The notes: generated by a model not told the origin, from the sequence alone. Positions 28,505-37,637 are shown, counted from the stretch's first letter. The stretch: 64,000 nt of DNA from Bowmanella denitrificans (GCF_039522935.1 NZ_BAAAEI010000014.1:181921-245920), one strand, 5' to 3'. Program-made: numbers and translations.

Positions 28505-28716
28505 GAAAAAATGAAAAAAAACTTTTAATATCTTTCGAAGTTGTGCATGATGCTAGCCAATGAAAGACACCAATATCCCTTGGGAAGTTGGTTAACTGTT
28601 TGGGATATATAAGGTTTTTGATATGTGGCAGGGGATTTGTCTGAGCTTTCAAAGTCTTTTGAATGTATTCGATGCCATGCTAGATTTTGTTCCTCACTTA
28701 CAAAGGGGAAACAAAC

Positions 28717-29502
28717 GTGGATGCATTTAACAGTATTGAGAGACAGCAGGAAATCCTGCGCCAGACCCAGGCCCAGGGCAAGGTGTCGGTTAAGGCACTG
28801 GCTGAACAATTTAAGGTGTCGGAAGTCACCATACGCAACGATCTTAGCGTGCTGGACCGCAAGAAATTACTGGTGCGCTCGCGGGGCGGCGCCATGGTCA
28901 ACAGCCAACTGGGGCGTGAGTTGTCACTCAAGGAAAAGAGCGGGCAGAACTCGGCACTGAAACAGGAACTTGGTGCACTGGCTGCCCAGCTGGTTGGCGA
29001 GGGCGAACGAATTTTGCTGGACTCCGGCACCACCACGCAGGAAGTGGCGGCCTGCTTAGTGGATAAGGAAGATCTGGTGGTGATGACCAATGGCTTGAAC
29101 ATTGCCACCGAGCTGGCGCGTTCCGACTCGGTGGAAGTGATGTTGACCGGCGGTACGCTGCGTAAAAAGTCTATGTCGTTTTATGGTGCTATCGCCGAGC
29201 GAAGCTTACAGAACTACAACTTCAGCAAGCTGATCCTCGGCGTGGACGGATTTGATTTGCGCACTGGCATTGGTACGCATTTCGAGAAAGAAGCCATTCT
29301 CAACCGGCTGATGTGTGAGATGGCAGAAGAGATAGTGGTAGTGACGGACTCGTCTAAGTTTGAGCGCCGGGCTTTTCATGCAATCTGTGCGATTGCGCAG
29401 ATCCATACGCTGGTGACCGACTCTGGGATTCCGCAGAACTACGTAGATGAACTGGATAAATTAGGTATCAAACTGCACTTGGTGGACCGACATACCGAGT
29501 AA
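28717..29502 (+). CDS. agaR: DeoR-family repressor of GalNAc catabolism (AgaR)
   Basis: The 261-aa DeoR/GlpR-type repressor has an N-terminal helix-turn-helix (VSVKALAEQFKVSEVTIRND, about residues 21-40) followed by LSVLDRKKLLVRSRGGA, and a C-terminal sugar-phosphate sensor domain with DSGTTT near residue 105. A GTG start at 28717 is chosen because AAAGGGG precedes it at good spacing; the TTG at 28687 is less likely. It heads the gene cluster for GalNAc use and is divergent from the receptor, so it probably responds to a phosphorylated GalNAc or galactosamine intermediate. Confidence 0.9.
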   Translation: MDAFNSIERQQEILRQTQAQGKVSVKALAEQFKVSEVTIRNDLSVLDRKKLLVRSRGGAMVNSQLGRELSLKEKSGQNSALKQELGALAAQLVGEGERILLDSGTTTQEVAACLVDKEDLVVMTNGLNIATELARSDSVEVMLTGGTLRKKSMSFYGAIAERSLQNYNFSKLILGVDGFDLRTGIGTHFEKEAILNRLMCEMAEEIVVVTDSSKFERRAFHAICAIAQIHTLVTDSGIPQNYVDELDKLGIKLHLVDRHTE

Positions 29503-29514
29503 TAGGAGCAATAC

Positions 29515-30882
29515 ATGTCTGAATTTAATCGTCGATCATTTCTTAAAGCAGCAGCAGCGACTGCCGCAGCAGGTGCCGTGGCAGCATGCAGCAGCACGGG
29601 GCAGGGCGCGGGCGCACCCAGGGCATTGGGTAAATCAGTGATGGGACTGACTGTTGCGCCCATGCAGGTTGTCAGAGCGGCGATTATTGGGGTAGGTGAG
29701 CGTGGCGTTGGTTTTGTCAGCCACCTGTGTAACCTTGACGGCGTTGAGCTAAAAGCCATTTGCGATATTGACCCGCAAGTCACAGCCCGAGCTGTCAAGG
29801 TGGCCGAAAAACATGGCCGGCCCAAGCCAGATGTGTACGGTAAAACCGACAAACACTATCTTGATATGCTGGCCCGCGATGATTTAGATATTGTCATTAT
29901 CGCCACTCCCTGGCGCTGGCACCATCCCATGGCAAAAGCCACGATGCTGGCGGGTAAACATGCCTTTGTGGAAGTTCCCATGGCGACATCTCTTGAAGAT
30001 CTGTGGGATCTGGTGGACACCTCTGAAGCGACGCAGAAAAACTGCATGATGATGGAAAACGTCTGCTACGGGCGTGACGAGCTGATGGTGCTGAATATGG
30101 TGCGCCAGGGTGTGTTTGGTGAGTTGCTGCATGGCGAAGCCGCCTATATTCATGAGCTGCGCTGGCAGATGAAAGAAATTGATCGCAAGACCGGCTCCTG
30201 GCGCACCTATCACCATACCCGCACCAACGGCAACTTGTATCCCACCCATGGTCTTGGCCCCGTTGCCCAGTATATGAATATCAACCGCGGTGATAAATTT
30301 GACTATATGAGTTCAATGAGTTCACCGGCGCTGGGGCGTGCAGCCTACGCTAAACGTGAATTCCCGGCCGATCACGAGCGTAATCAACTGCACTATATTA
30401 CGGGTGATATCAACACCAGTATTATTAAGACGCACCTGGGGCGTACCATTATGGTACAGCACGACACCACCACGCCACGCCCCTACACCAGACTGAATCT
30501 TATTCAGGGTACCAATGGTGTGTTTGCCGGTTTCCCTAACCGTATTGCATTGGAAGAAGGTGGCAGCGGCAGTTTCCATGAATGGGACTACGATATGCAG
30601 AAGTGGTATCAGAAATATGACCACCCGCTGTGGACGCGTATGGGGCAGGAAGCCGAACGCAATGGTGGCCATGGCGGGATGGATTTTCTGATGGTCTGGC
30701 GCATGATTTATTGTCTGCGTAATGGTGTACCGCTGGATCAGGATGTCTACGATGGGGCGGCCTGGTCGGCAGTATTCCCATTGTCTAAAGCATCAGTAGC
30801 CGATCGCGGTAACTCCAAAGATTTCCCTGACTTCACCCGGGGGCAGTGGCAGCACGGCAAACCACTGGGCATCGCCAGCTAG
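29515..30882 (+). CDS. GH109 alpha-N-acetylgalactosaminidase (Gfo/Idh/MocA fold)
   Basis: This 455-aa enzyme probably cleaves terminal alpha-GalNAc by the NAD-dependent redox mechanism of glycoside hydrolase family 109. A twin-arginine signal (NRRSFLKAA) is followed by a possible lipobox (AVAAC, Cys about residue 25), so export folded with its cofactor is expected. The Rossmann motif AAIIGVGERG lies at about 54-63. GH109-type segments are EVPMATSLEDLW, HTRTNGNLYPTHGLGP and GGHGGMDFLM. It starts 12 bp after agaR with an AGGAG site. Its place in the aga operon supports release of free GalNAc in the periplasm. Confidence 0.92.
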   Translation: MSEFNRRSFLKAAAATAAAGAVAACSSTGQGAGAPRALGKSVMGLTVAPMQVVRAAIIGVGERGVGFVSHLCNLDGVELKAICDIDPQVTARAVKVAEKHGRPKPDVYGKTDKHYLDMLARDDLDIVIIATPWRWHHPMAKATMLAGKHAFVEVPMATSLEDLWDLVDTSEATQKNCMMMENVCYGRDELMVLNMVRQGVFGELLHGEAAYIHELRWQMKEIDRKTGSWRTYHHTRTNGNLYPTHGLGPVAQYMNINRGDKFDYMSSMSSPALGRAAYAKREFPADHERNQLHYITGDINTSIIKTHLGRTIMVQHDTTTPRPYTRLNLIQGTNGVFAGFPNRIALEEGGSGSFHEWDYDMQKWYQKYDHPLWTRMGQEAERNGGHGGMDFLMVWRMIYCLRNGVPLDQDVYDGAAWSAVFPLSKASVADRGNSKDFPDFTRGQWQHGKPLGIAS

Positions 30883-30988
30883 CATAAACGGGGCTGAGGC
30901 TCCGCCTATGCGCTTTTCAAATGATAATTGAGAAATGGCGGCACAGGTTGTCCGCCAGTGTGACTGATATTGTGGATGAGGAGCCAGT

Positions 30989-32269
30989 ATGCAGCATCTT
31001 CAAGATATTTTTGCCGCCAACCGCCGTGGCGAACCCCGTGGCATTTATTCGGTATGTAGTGCCCATTCGTTGGTGCTTAAGGCTGCCATGCAGCAGGCTA
31101 AAGCAGACAACAGCCTGTTGTTGGTGGAGTCCACTGCCAATCAGGTCAATCAGTTTGGTGGCTACACCGGTATGCAACCGGCAGATTTCATCGATTTTGT
31201 CTGCACCCTGGCACAACAAGTTGGCCTGGACAAGCAGCGTTTGATTTTTGGTGGAGATCATCTGGGGCCGGTCTGCTGGACCGATCTGCCTGCGGAGCAG
31301 GCTATGCTCAGATGTGAAAGTCTGATCCGCAGCTACGTACAGGCCGGATTTTGCAAGATTCATCTGGACACCAGTATGCCCTGTGCTGACGATGCAGAGC
31401 CATTAACAGACGATATTATTGCAGGCCGGGCGGCCAGACTCTGTGCGATTGCAGAGCAGGAATCGGCCAGGTTAAACCGGCAGTTATGTTATGTGATTGG
31501 CACCGAAGTCCCGGCACCTGGTGGTGTCAATGAACTGGAAGATCACCTGACGCCCACGCCGGTGGCCAATGTACTTTATACCCTGCAGGCGCATCAGCAG
31601 GCCTTTGCTGCGGTTGGTCTGGATGACAACACCTGGAACAAGGTAGTGGCGGTGGTGGTGCAGCCGGGCGTGGAGTTTGATAACAGTAAAGTACATGAAT
31701 TTGCTCCGGCACTGGCGGCTGAACTGTCTGGTGCCATCCATCAGGTGCCGAATCTGGTTTATGAAGCCCATTCCACCGATTACCAATCCCCGCAGGCGCT
31801 GGCGGCTTTGGTGAAAGGCCACTTTGCCATATTGAAAGTCGGCCCGGCGCTGACCTTTGCGCTGCGCGAAGGGGTGTTTGCCCTGTCGCATATTGAAGAT
31901 GTGCTGATTGAACAGTCCAAACGTTCTGGGCTACGCGAGCTTTGTGCAGAGGTGATGCAGCAGCAGCCCAAGTATTGGCAGAAGTTTTATCCCGACGCAC
32001 AATCACAGCCCTGGTTAGCCTTTTTCAGTTACAGCGACCGGATCCGTTATTACTGGAATCAACCGGCGCTGCAGGCTGCGGTAGACAAGTTGTTAGCTAA
32101 TTTGTCAGAGCTTGTGATTCCCTTGCCACTCGTTAGCCAGTATATGCCAATGCAATACCAGGCAGTGCGCGGCAAGACCATCAGCTCTGACGCCGAAGCG
32201 CTGTTACTGAATAAAATTACCGATGTACTGGCAGACTATGCTCAGGCATGTGGTCTCACTGAACACTAA
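30989..32269 (+). CDS. agaZ: AgaZ/KbaZ/GatZ family tagatose-phosphate protein
   Basis: This 426-aa cytosolic protein of the KbaZ/GatZ family shows RGIYSVCSAHSLVL, LVESTANQVNQFGGYTGM, FGGDHLGP and HLDTSM. In E. coli, family members act as the partner subunit of class II tagatose-1,6-bisphosphate aldolase. In Shewanella-type GalNAc loci AgaZ has, as I recall, been assigned the tagatose-6-phosphate kinase step. No catalytic aldolase (AgaY/KbaY/GatY) or PfkB kinase lies nearby, so the exact activity is open. A 106-bp gap with a weak hairpin separates it from the GH109 gene; agaS follows 11 bp later. Confidence 0.9.
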   Translation: MQHLQDIFAANRRGEPRGIYSVCSAHSLVLKAAMQQAKADNSLLLVESTANQVNQFGGYTGMQPADFIDFVCTLAQQVGLDKQRLIFGGDHLGPVCWTDLPAEQAMLRCESLIRSYVQAGFCKIHLDTSMPCADDAEPLTDDIIAGRAARLCAIAEQESARLNRQLCYVIGTEVPAPGGVNELEDHLTPTPVANVLYTLQAHQQAFAAVGLDDNTWNKVVAVVVQPGVEFDNSKVHEFAPALAAELSGAIHQVPNLVYEAHSTDYQSPQALAALVKGHFAILKVGPALTFALREGVFALSHIEDVLIEQSKRSGLRELCAEVMQQQPKYWQKFYPDAQSQPWLAFFSYSDRIRYYWNQPALQAAVDKLLANLSELVIPLPLVSQYMPMQYQAVRGKTISSDAEALLLNKITDVLADYAQACGLTEH

Positions 32270-32280
32270 GGAAACGCAAT

Positions 32281-33417
32281 ATGACCCACCAGGTTTATCT
32301 TGGACTTGAGCAAGGTACGCTCGAGCAGAAAAACGCATTCTGGACCGCGAGGGAAATCAGTCAACAGCCCAGTGTCTGGCAGCAACTGCTGGCGCAGATG
32401 GTGCAACAGCAGGGGGAGTTGCAGGACTGGCTTAAGCCGGTTTTGGCCTTACCCAATCTGCGTATCATTCTGACCGGCGCAGGCACATCTGCGTATATCG
32501 GCGAAGCATTACAAGCGCACCTGAATGCCAGGATGACAATGTCGGCCGGACAGCGGGTGGAGGCAATCAGTACCACTGATATTCTCAGTAACCCCGGACT
32601 GCAATTGCGTAAAGACGTGCCAACGCTGCTGGTATCTTATGGTCGTTCCGGAAACAGCCCGGAGAGCCGCGCCGCCGTTGAGCTGGCGGATCAACTGGTG
32701 GAGGACTGCTGGCATCTGGTGGTGAGCTGCAATCCTGAAGGTGCGTTAGTCACAAGTGCTAAGGACAATCCACGCTACAAAGTCTTGTTGATGCCGTCTG
32801 CGGCCCATGACCAGAGTTTCGCCATGACCAGCAGTTTTACCAGTATGATGCTGGCTACGTTAATGCTGTTTACTCCGGACCAAGCACAGTATGACAAGAT
32901 GCGCGTGCTGGCCGAGCAAATTCTGCTGCGCGACCTGGACAGTATAGAAACCCTGGCGGCGCTGCCTTGCCGTCGTCTGGTATTTTTGGGTTCTGGACCC
33001 TTACTGGCGATTGCCAGAGAAGCGGCCCTGAAAGTACTAGAACTCACCGCCGGTGGTCTGCCCAGTTTTTATGAAAGCCCACTGGGCTTTCGCCACGGCC
33101 CCAAGTCACTGATCGATAACAGCACACAGGTGCTGTTGCTACCCTCTGCCAATGCTTACACCGGGCGATATGACGCCGATTTGCGCCTGGAGCTGCAAAA
33201 AGATGCTCAGGCGTTACATATCAGCGCGCCAGTGGCCCTGTCGCAGATTGCTGGCCTGGAGGATGTCTGGTTAGGCTTTCCTTATATTCTGTATTGCCAG
33301 ATGCTGGGCTTTTTTAAGGCACTGCAGTTTGGTATCAGTCCGGATAACCCTTGCCCCACCGGTGAAGTGAACCGTGTGGTGCAGGGTGTGAATATATACC
33401 CTTACAGACAGGACTGA
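32281..33417 (+). CDS. agaS: Galactosamine-6-phosphate deaminase/isomerase AgaS
   Basis: The 378-aa cytosolic SIS-domain enzyme converts galactosamine-6-phosphate to tagatose-6-phosphate plus ammonia. Two SIS domains are visible. The first carries LTGAGTSAYIGEAL (about 60-73) and VSYGRSGNSPES. The second carries VFLGSGPLLAIAREAALKVLE and ESPLGFRHGPKS with the usual Glu/His catalytic region. The size and motifs fit AgaS rather than GlmS, since no glutaminase domain is present. It lies 11 bp after agaZ and 2 bp before the kinase gene, inside the aga operon. Confidence 0.93.
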   Translation: MTHQVYLGLEQGTLEQKNAFWTAREISQQPSVWQQLLAQMVQQQGELQDWLKPVLALPNLRIILTGAGTSAYIGEALQAHLNARMTMSAGQRVEAISTTDILSNPGLQLRKDVPTLLVSYGRSGNSPESRAAVELADQLVEDCWHLVVSCNPEGALVTSAKDNPRYKVLLMPSAAHDQSFAMTSSFTSMMLATLMLFTPDQAQYDKMRVLAEQILLRDLDSIETLAALPCRRLVFLGSGPLLAIAREAALKVLELTAGGLPSFYESPLGFRHGPKSLIDNSTQVLLLPSANAYTGRYDADLRLELQKDAQALHISAPVALSQIAGLEDVWLGFPYILYCQMLGFFKALQFGISPDNPCPTGEVNRVVQGVNIYPYRQD

Positions 33418-33419
33418 GT

Positions 33420-34334
33420 ATGCACTACGGGCTGGATATTGGTGGCACCAAGATGGAACTGGCCATTTTTGACAATGACTTTACCTGTCTTGAAAAAACG
33501 CGCTGCGCGACGCCGACTGCCGACTATCCGGCCTTTATACGCAGTGTTGTTGAACTCGTCGAGGAAGCCGATAGCCGATATGCCATGCGTGGTAGCGTGG
33601 GATTGGGCTTACCCGGTGTCGTGACCGGTGATGGCAGGGCGTTATCCAGTAATGTACCTTGCCTGACGGGGCAAAGGGTGGGAGCGGATCTGACCCTGGC
33701 ACTGAGCCGGCCGGTTGCCCTGGGCAATGACTGTCGCTGCTTTGCCCTGTCTGAGGCCAGCTTAGGTGCAGGTAAGGACGCACAGCGAGTGCTGGGGATC
33801 ATCCTTGGTACCGGGCTGGGAGGCGGGCTTTGCATAGGTGGCGAGCTTTATGCGCGAGACAGTCAACTGGCCGGGGAGTTTGGTCACCTGGGTTTGCATC
33901 CCAAGGTGGTGCAGCGCTGGGCGCTGCCCTTGCTCAATTGTGGCTGCGGCCTGAGCGGCTGCGCCGAAACCTATGTGTCTGGTGCGGGCCTTGCCAGGTT
34001 ATATCAGCATTTCAGTCATCAGCAAGCCGATACCTATGTGTGGCTGGAACACTTTCGCCAGGGACGTCCAGAGGCCATCAAGACCTTTGACTGTTTTATG
34101 GATGCGCTGGGCTCAGTAGTGGCGGGGCAGGTTTTGGTACTCGATCCAGACATTGTGGTGTTAGGTGGTGGTCTGTCTGCCATTGCAGAAATACATCAGC
34201 ATCTGGCCAGGGCAGTGGCGGCGCATTTATTTAAAAACGCCGCCATACCAAAGATTGTGGTGGCCGAAGGTGGCCCCGCCAGTGGTGTGCGCGGAGCCGC
34301 GCTGCTGGGTGCGAAAAAAGAGGCAACAACATGA
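33420..34334 (+). CDS. agaK: ROK-family N-acetylgalactosamine kinase AgaK
   Basis: The 304-aa cytosolic sugar kinase has the ROK phosphate-binding start YGLDIGGTKMELAIF, the catalytic-region segment VGLGLPGVV, GIILGTGLGGGLCI, and the zinc-binding ROK signature CGCGLSGCAETYVSG (about residues 178-192). Context assigns the substrate as GalNAc, phosphorylated at O6 after import by AgaP. This replaces the PTS used in E. coli. Its stop overlaps the deacetylase start by 4 bp (ATGA). N-acetylglucosamine kinases look similar, so specificity rests on the operon. Confidence 0.9.
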   Translation: MHYGLDIGGTKMELAIFDNDFTCLEKTRCATPTADYPAFIRSVVELVEEADSRYAMRGSVGLGLPGVVTGDGRALSSNVPCLTGQRVGADLTLALSRPVALGNDCRCFALSEASLGAGKDAQRVLGIILGTGLGGGLCIGGELYARDSQLAGEFGHLGLHPKVVQRWALPLLNCGCGLSGCAETYVSGAGLARLYQHFSHQQADTYVWLEHFRQGRPEAIKTFDCFMDALGSVVAGQVLVLDPDIVVLGGGLSAIAEIHQHLARAVAAHLFKNAAIPKIVVAEGGPASGVRGAALLGAKKEATT

Positions 34335-35500
34335 AAGCCCAGAGTTATTGGCTGGCCTGTGACGCTGCCTTTATCGGTAAGCAATGGCTGCGACCAGCTT
34401 ATTTGCACATTCAGCATGGTGTTATTGCACAGGTCTGCGAAACGCCGCCACCAGGGCAGCCCCTGGTGAATGCGGGCCCAGGCATGGTGGTGCCCGGTTT
34501 TATTGATGTGCAGGTCAACGGTGGCAATGGCGTGCTATTGAATGATTGCCCGACGCTGGCAGGCCTGAGAAACATCTTTGCCGCCCACAGCCGTTTTGGT
34601 ACCACCGCCATGTTGCCCACCTTGATTACCGACAGTCTGGATTGTATGCAGCGTACCGCCGATGCCATCGCGCAGGCGCTTACAAGCGGTGAGCCTGGCA
34701 TTGTCGGTGTGCATTTTGAAGGGCCGCATATGTCGCTGGCCAAGCGTGGCGTGCATTCACCACAGTATCTGCGCAGTATCAGCGCGGCTGAAATGGCCGT
34801 ATTTGCCCGGCAGGATTTGGGTGTCAAAGTGATTACCGTGGCACCAGAGGTCGTCAGCCCCACCCAGATCAGTGAACTGGTAGCCATGCAGGTCAGGGTT
34901 TGTCTTGGCCATTCCAATGCCAATGCTGAGCAAGTGCAGGCCGCACTTCAGGCTGGCGCCAGTGGTTTCACCCATTTGTATAATGGCATGTCAGCCTTAA
35001 CTTCCCGTGAGCCGGGGATGGTGGGTACCGCTCTTGCTGACGAGCATAGCTGGTGTGGTTTGATACTGGATGGCCATCACCTGCATCCGTTGTCAGCCAG
35101 GCTGGCAATTCGTGCCAAGGGCGTAGACAAGATTATGTTGGTTACCGACGCCATGCCGCCGGTGGGAACGCAAGATACGGAGTTTGCTTTTTATGGTGAA
35201 AAAGTCAGACGCGAGGGCAGTAAACTGCTGGCACCCAGCGGCTCGTTAGCTGGCTCCGTGCTGGATATGGCCGGTGCAGTACGCTATGCCGTTGAGTCAT
35301 TAGACGTCGGCCTGGACGATGCCTTGCTGATGGCCAGTCACAGTCCGGCGACATTTTTAGGCATACAGGACCACCATGGCAGCCTGCAGGTGGGACGACG
35401 GGCCGATATGCTGCTGCTGGATAAACAATTACAAGTACAACACGCCTGGCTGGCTGGTCAACCCTGGCAACTGGAGAACAATGATAATGAACATTGCTGA
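34331..35500 (+). CDS. agaA: N-acetylgalactosamine-6-phosphate deacetylase
   Basis: The 389-aa amidohydrolase of the NagA family removes acetate from GalNAc-6-phosphate. Visible motifs are the metal-site GFIDVQVNGGNG, HFEGPHMS (about 132-139), LGHSNA, HLYNGMSAL, ILDGHHLHP and the catalytic Asp in VTDAMPPVGT. It resembles GlcNAc-6-P deacetylase (NagA); position between agaK and the permease points to GalNAc-6-P. It overlaps agaK by 4 bp at its start and the permease gene by 20 bp at its end. Confidence 0.92.
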   Translation: MKAQSYWLACDAAFIGKQWLRPAYLHIQHGVIAQVCETPPPGQPLVNAGPGMVVPGFIDVQVNGGNGVLLNDCPTLAGLRNIFAAHSRFGTTAMLPTLITDSLDCMQRTADAIAQALTSGEPGIVGVHFEGPHMSLAKRGVHSPQYLRSISAAEMAVFARQDLGVKVITVAPEVVSPTQISELVAMQVRVCLGHSNANAEQVQAALQAGASGFTHLYNGMSALTSREPGMVGTALADEHSWCGLILDGHHLHPLSARLAIRAKGVDKIMLVTDAMPPVGTQDTEFAFYGEKVRREGSKLLAPSGSLAGSVLDMAGAVRYAVESLDVGLDDALLMASHSPATFLGIQDHHGSLQVGRRADMLLLDKQLQVQHAWLAGQPWQLENNDNEHC

Positions 35501-36812
35501 ATCTCAACATAAAGGGGATAGTGCCAGCGGGGTGTGGCTACCCATGCTGGTGATTGCCATCTTGTTTTTTCTGTTCGGTTTTGTCACCTGGCTGAACGGC
35601 TCACTGATCCCGTTCTTACGTATTGTCTGTGAATTGAATGAATTTCAGGCTTTGCTGGTAACCTTTGCCTTTTATATCGCCTATGTGGTGATGGCGCTGC
35701 CGATGTCTGCTGTGTTGGACAGAATTGGCTATAAGAAAGGTATGGTGGCCGGTCTGGGGATTATGATCATCGGAGCGCTGGCCTTTATTCCGGCCGCGCT
35801 GATTGCCCATTATGGCTTGTTTCTGCTGGCCTTGTTTGTGCTGGGCAGTGGTCTGACTATCTTGCAAACCGCCTCTAATCCTTATCTGGTATTGTTGGGA
35901 CCACCTCAAAGTGCAGCCATGCGCATCTGTATTATGGGGCTGTTAAATAAAGGCGCTGGTTTTATTGTTCCTTTGGTCTTTACGGCGATTATTCTGACCG
36001 GGATGGACAGTTATTCTGCCGATGCTCTGGCAGCGCTGCCTGAGGCAGAACGCCTGAGTCAGCTTGATGCTCTGGCACACAGACTGGTGACGCCTTATTT
36101 ATGGATGGCGGCGATGTTGGTGCTACTGACCCTGATGGTGCATTTTGCCCCTCTGCCGGAGCCAGGTGAAGCACTAAGAGGTGGTGCCCATGAGGTTCGC
36201 CGCCGCGAGGTGCTGGCACATCCACAGCTGGTGCTGGGGGTAGTGGCCCTGTTTTTCTATGTCGGCGTGGAAGTGATTGCCGGTGATACCATCGGTTTAT
36301 TTGGTCAGCAATTGGGGGTTAAGCACTTTGGTGCCCTGACATCCTACACTATGGCCTTTATGATGCTGGGCTATCTGCTGGGTGTGCTGTGTATTCCCCG
36401 CTTTATCAGTCAGGCTCAGGGGTTACAACTGTCGGCCATCGCCGGAGTAGGTCTGAGTCTGGCCATCGTTATGGGCGACCCCACCAGTGAGCAGGCTACA
36501 TCCATGTTGCTGGGGTGGGCTGGCGTGCCCTTGGTGCCTGATCCTGTGCTGTATGTGGCACTGCTGGGCTTGGCTAATGCGCTGGTCTGGCCAACGGTCT
36601 GGCCTCTGGCCCTGCAAGGGCTGGGAAAACATACCGCAACCGGCTCAGCACTGCTGATTATGGGCATTGCCGGTGGCGCATTATTACCACTGTTGTATGG
36701 CTACGTTGCCCATAGCTGGTTGGACAGTCAGTCGGCTTATCTGCTGTTGATCCCTTGCTATGGCTTTATCCTGTTTTACGCCTTTAAAGGACATAAGCTG
36801 CGTCATTGGTAA
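35481..36812 (+). CDS. agaP: FucP-family sugar:H+ symporter (AgaP)
   Basis: The 443-aa inner-membrane major-facilitator permease has about 12 transmembrane helices. FucP-type motifs are FLFGFVTWLNGSLIPFLRI near residues 28-46, FYIAYVVMALPMSAVLDRIGYKKGM, and TILQTASNPYLVLLG with Asn, characteristic of this family. Context predicts import of free GalNAc by proton symport. Two ATGs (35481, 35487) compete; GGAG at 35473 sits close to both. The first 20 bp lie inside agaA. It is the last gene of the aga operon, followed by a hairpin. Confidence 0.92.
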   Translation: MIMNIAESQHKGDSASGVWLPMLVIAILFFLFGFVTWLNGSLIPFLRIVCELNEFQALLVTFAFYIAYVVMALPMSAVLDRIGYKKGMVAGLGIMIIGALAFIPAALIAHYGLFLLALFVLGSGLTILQTASNPYLVLLGPPQSAAMRICIMGLLNKGAGFIVPLVFTAIILTGMDSYSADALAALPEAERLSQLDALAHRLVTPYLWMAAMLVLLTLMVHFAPLPEPGEALRGGAHEVRRREVLAHPQLVLGVVALFFYVGVEVIAGDTIGLFGQQLGVKHFGALTSYTMAFMMLGYLLGVLCIPRFISQAQGLQLSAIAGVGLSLAIVMGDPTSEQATSMLLGWAGVPLVPDPVLYVALLGLANALVWPTVWPLALQGLGKHTATGSALLIMGIAGGALLPLLYGYVAHSWLDSQSAYLLLIPCYGFILFYAFKGHKLRHW

Positions 36813-36820
36813 TGGCAATC

Positions 36821-36841
36821 GGGGCAGGGCGAGACTGCCCC
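36821..36841 (+). terminator. Terminator of the aga operon
   Basis: GGGGCAG and CTGCCCC arms with a 7-nt loop lie 8 bp after the agaP stop. The following TAATCTAAATTT is only a weak U-tract. Confidence 0.55.
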
Positions 36842-36957
36842 TAATCTAAATTTCTAATCTGTTTGATTGAATCAATTAATTATAAAGATTAACTGTCATT
36901 GAGTACACTTCTCCTCGTCTTCCAAGGCAACCTTTTAAATCAATGGAGAAAATGTCA

Positions 36958-37527
36958 ATGAGTCAATCACTTATCAATACTAAAATCCTGCCGTTCAATG
37001 CCACCGCTTATCACAATGGCGAGTTTGTGCAGGTATCTGACAAGGATCTGCAGGGCAAGTGGGCGGTAGTGATGTTCTACCCGGCTGACTTTACCTTTGT
37101 TTGCCCCACCGAGTTGGGTGATCTGGCTGACTACTACGACAGACTGCAAGCCATGGGCGTAGAAGTGTATTCGGTGTCTACTGATACTCACTTTACCCAC
37201 AAAGCCTGGCATGATGCGTCTGAAACCATCAAGAAAATCAAGTTCCCTATGATTGGCGACCCGACAGGCCGTATCAGCCGTAACTTTGGTGTGATGATCG
37301 AAGAAGAAGGTCTGGCTCTGCGTGGCACCTTCGTTATCAATCCTGAGGGTGAAATCAAGGTCGCTGAAATTCACGATTTGGGTATTGGCCGCAGCGCATC
37401 TGAGCTGTTCCGTAAAGTGCAGGCCGCCCAATACGTTGCCAACCATGACGGCGAAGTATGTCCGGCTAAATGGCAGCCAGGTGAAGAAACCCTGTCTCCT
37501 TCTCTGGATCTGGTCGGCAAAATCTAA
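36958..37527 (+). CDS. ahpC: Alkyl hydroperoxide reductase AhpC
   Basis: The 189-aa typical 2-Cys peroxiredoxin reduces H2O2 and organic peroxides in the cytosol. The peroxidatic Cys is in FTFVCPTELGDLAD (about residue 48) and the resolving Cys is in GEVCPAKW (about 167). Three in-frame ATGs lie close together; the third (36958) has GGAG at 9 nt and best matches the family N-terminus. A palindrome TTGATTGAATCAA at 36863-36875 lies upstream; no full OxyR site is clear. A terminator separates it from ahpF. Confidence 0.96.
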   Translation: MSQSLINTKILPFNATAYHNGEFVQVSDKDLQGKWAVVMFYPADFTFVCPTELGDLADYYDRLQAMGVEVYSVSTDTHFTHKAWHDASETIKKIKFPMIGDPTGRISRNFGVMIEEEGLALRGTFVINPEGEIKVAEIHDLGIGRSASELFRKVQAAQYVANHDGEVCPAKWQPGEETLSPSLDLVGKI

Positions 37528-37534
37528 CATTGAG

Positions 37535-37556
37535 GGGCCTGAGTCCAGGCCCTTTT
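37535..37556 (+). terminator. Terminator/attenuator between ahpC and ahpF
   Basis: GGGCCTG and CAGGCCC arms (7 bp, 4-nt loop) are followed directly by TTTTCTTCTT. It should end most ahpC transcripts, leaving ahpF to read-through or its own promoter. Confidence 0.8.
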
Positions 37557-37637
37557 CTTCTTGTTCAATTAATGCTCCGTGCTGGCATGTTGATGCCGGT
37601 AACAGGTGAGCTTTGCCCAGCGTTTGTCGAGGTTAAA

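Noticed and set aside
36863..36875. OxyR operator upstream of ahpC
   Set aside because: TTGATTGAATCAA is a palindrome but does not fit the spaced ATAG/CTAT pattern of OxyR sites.
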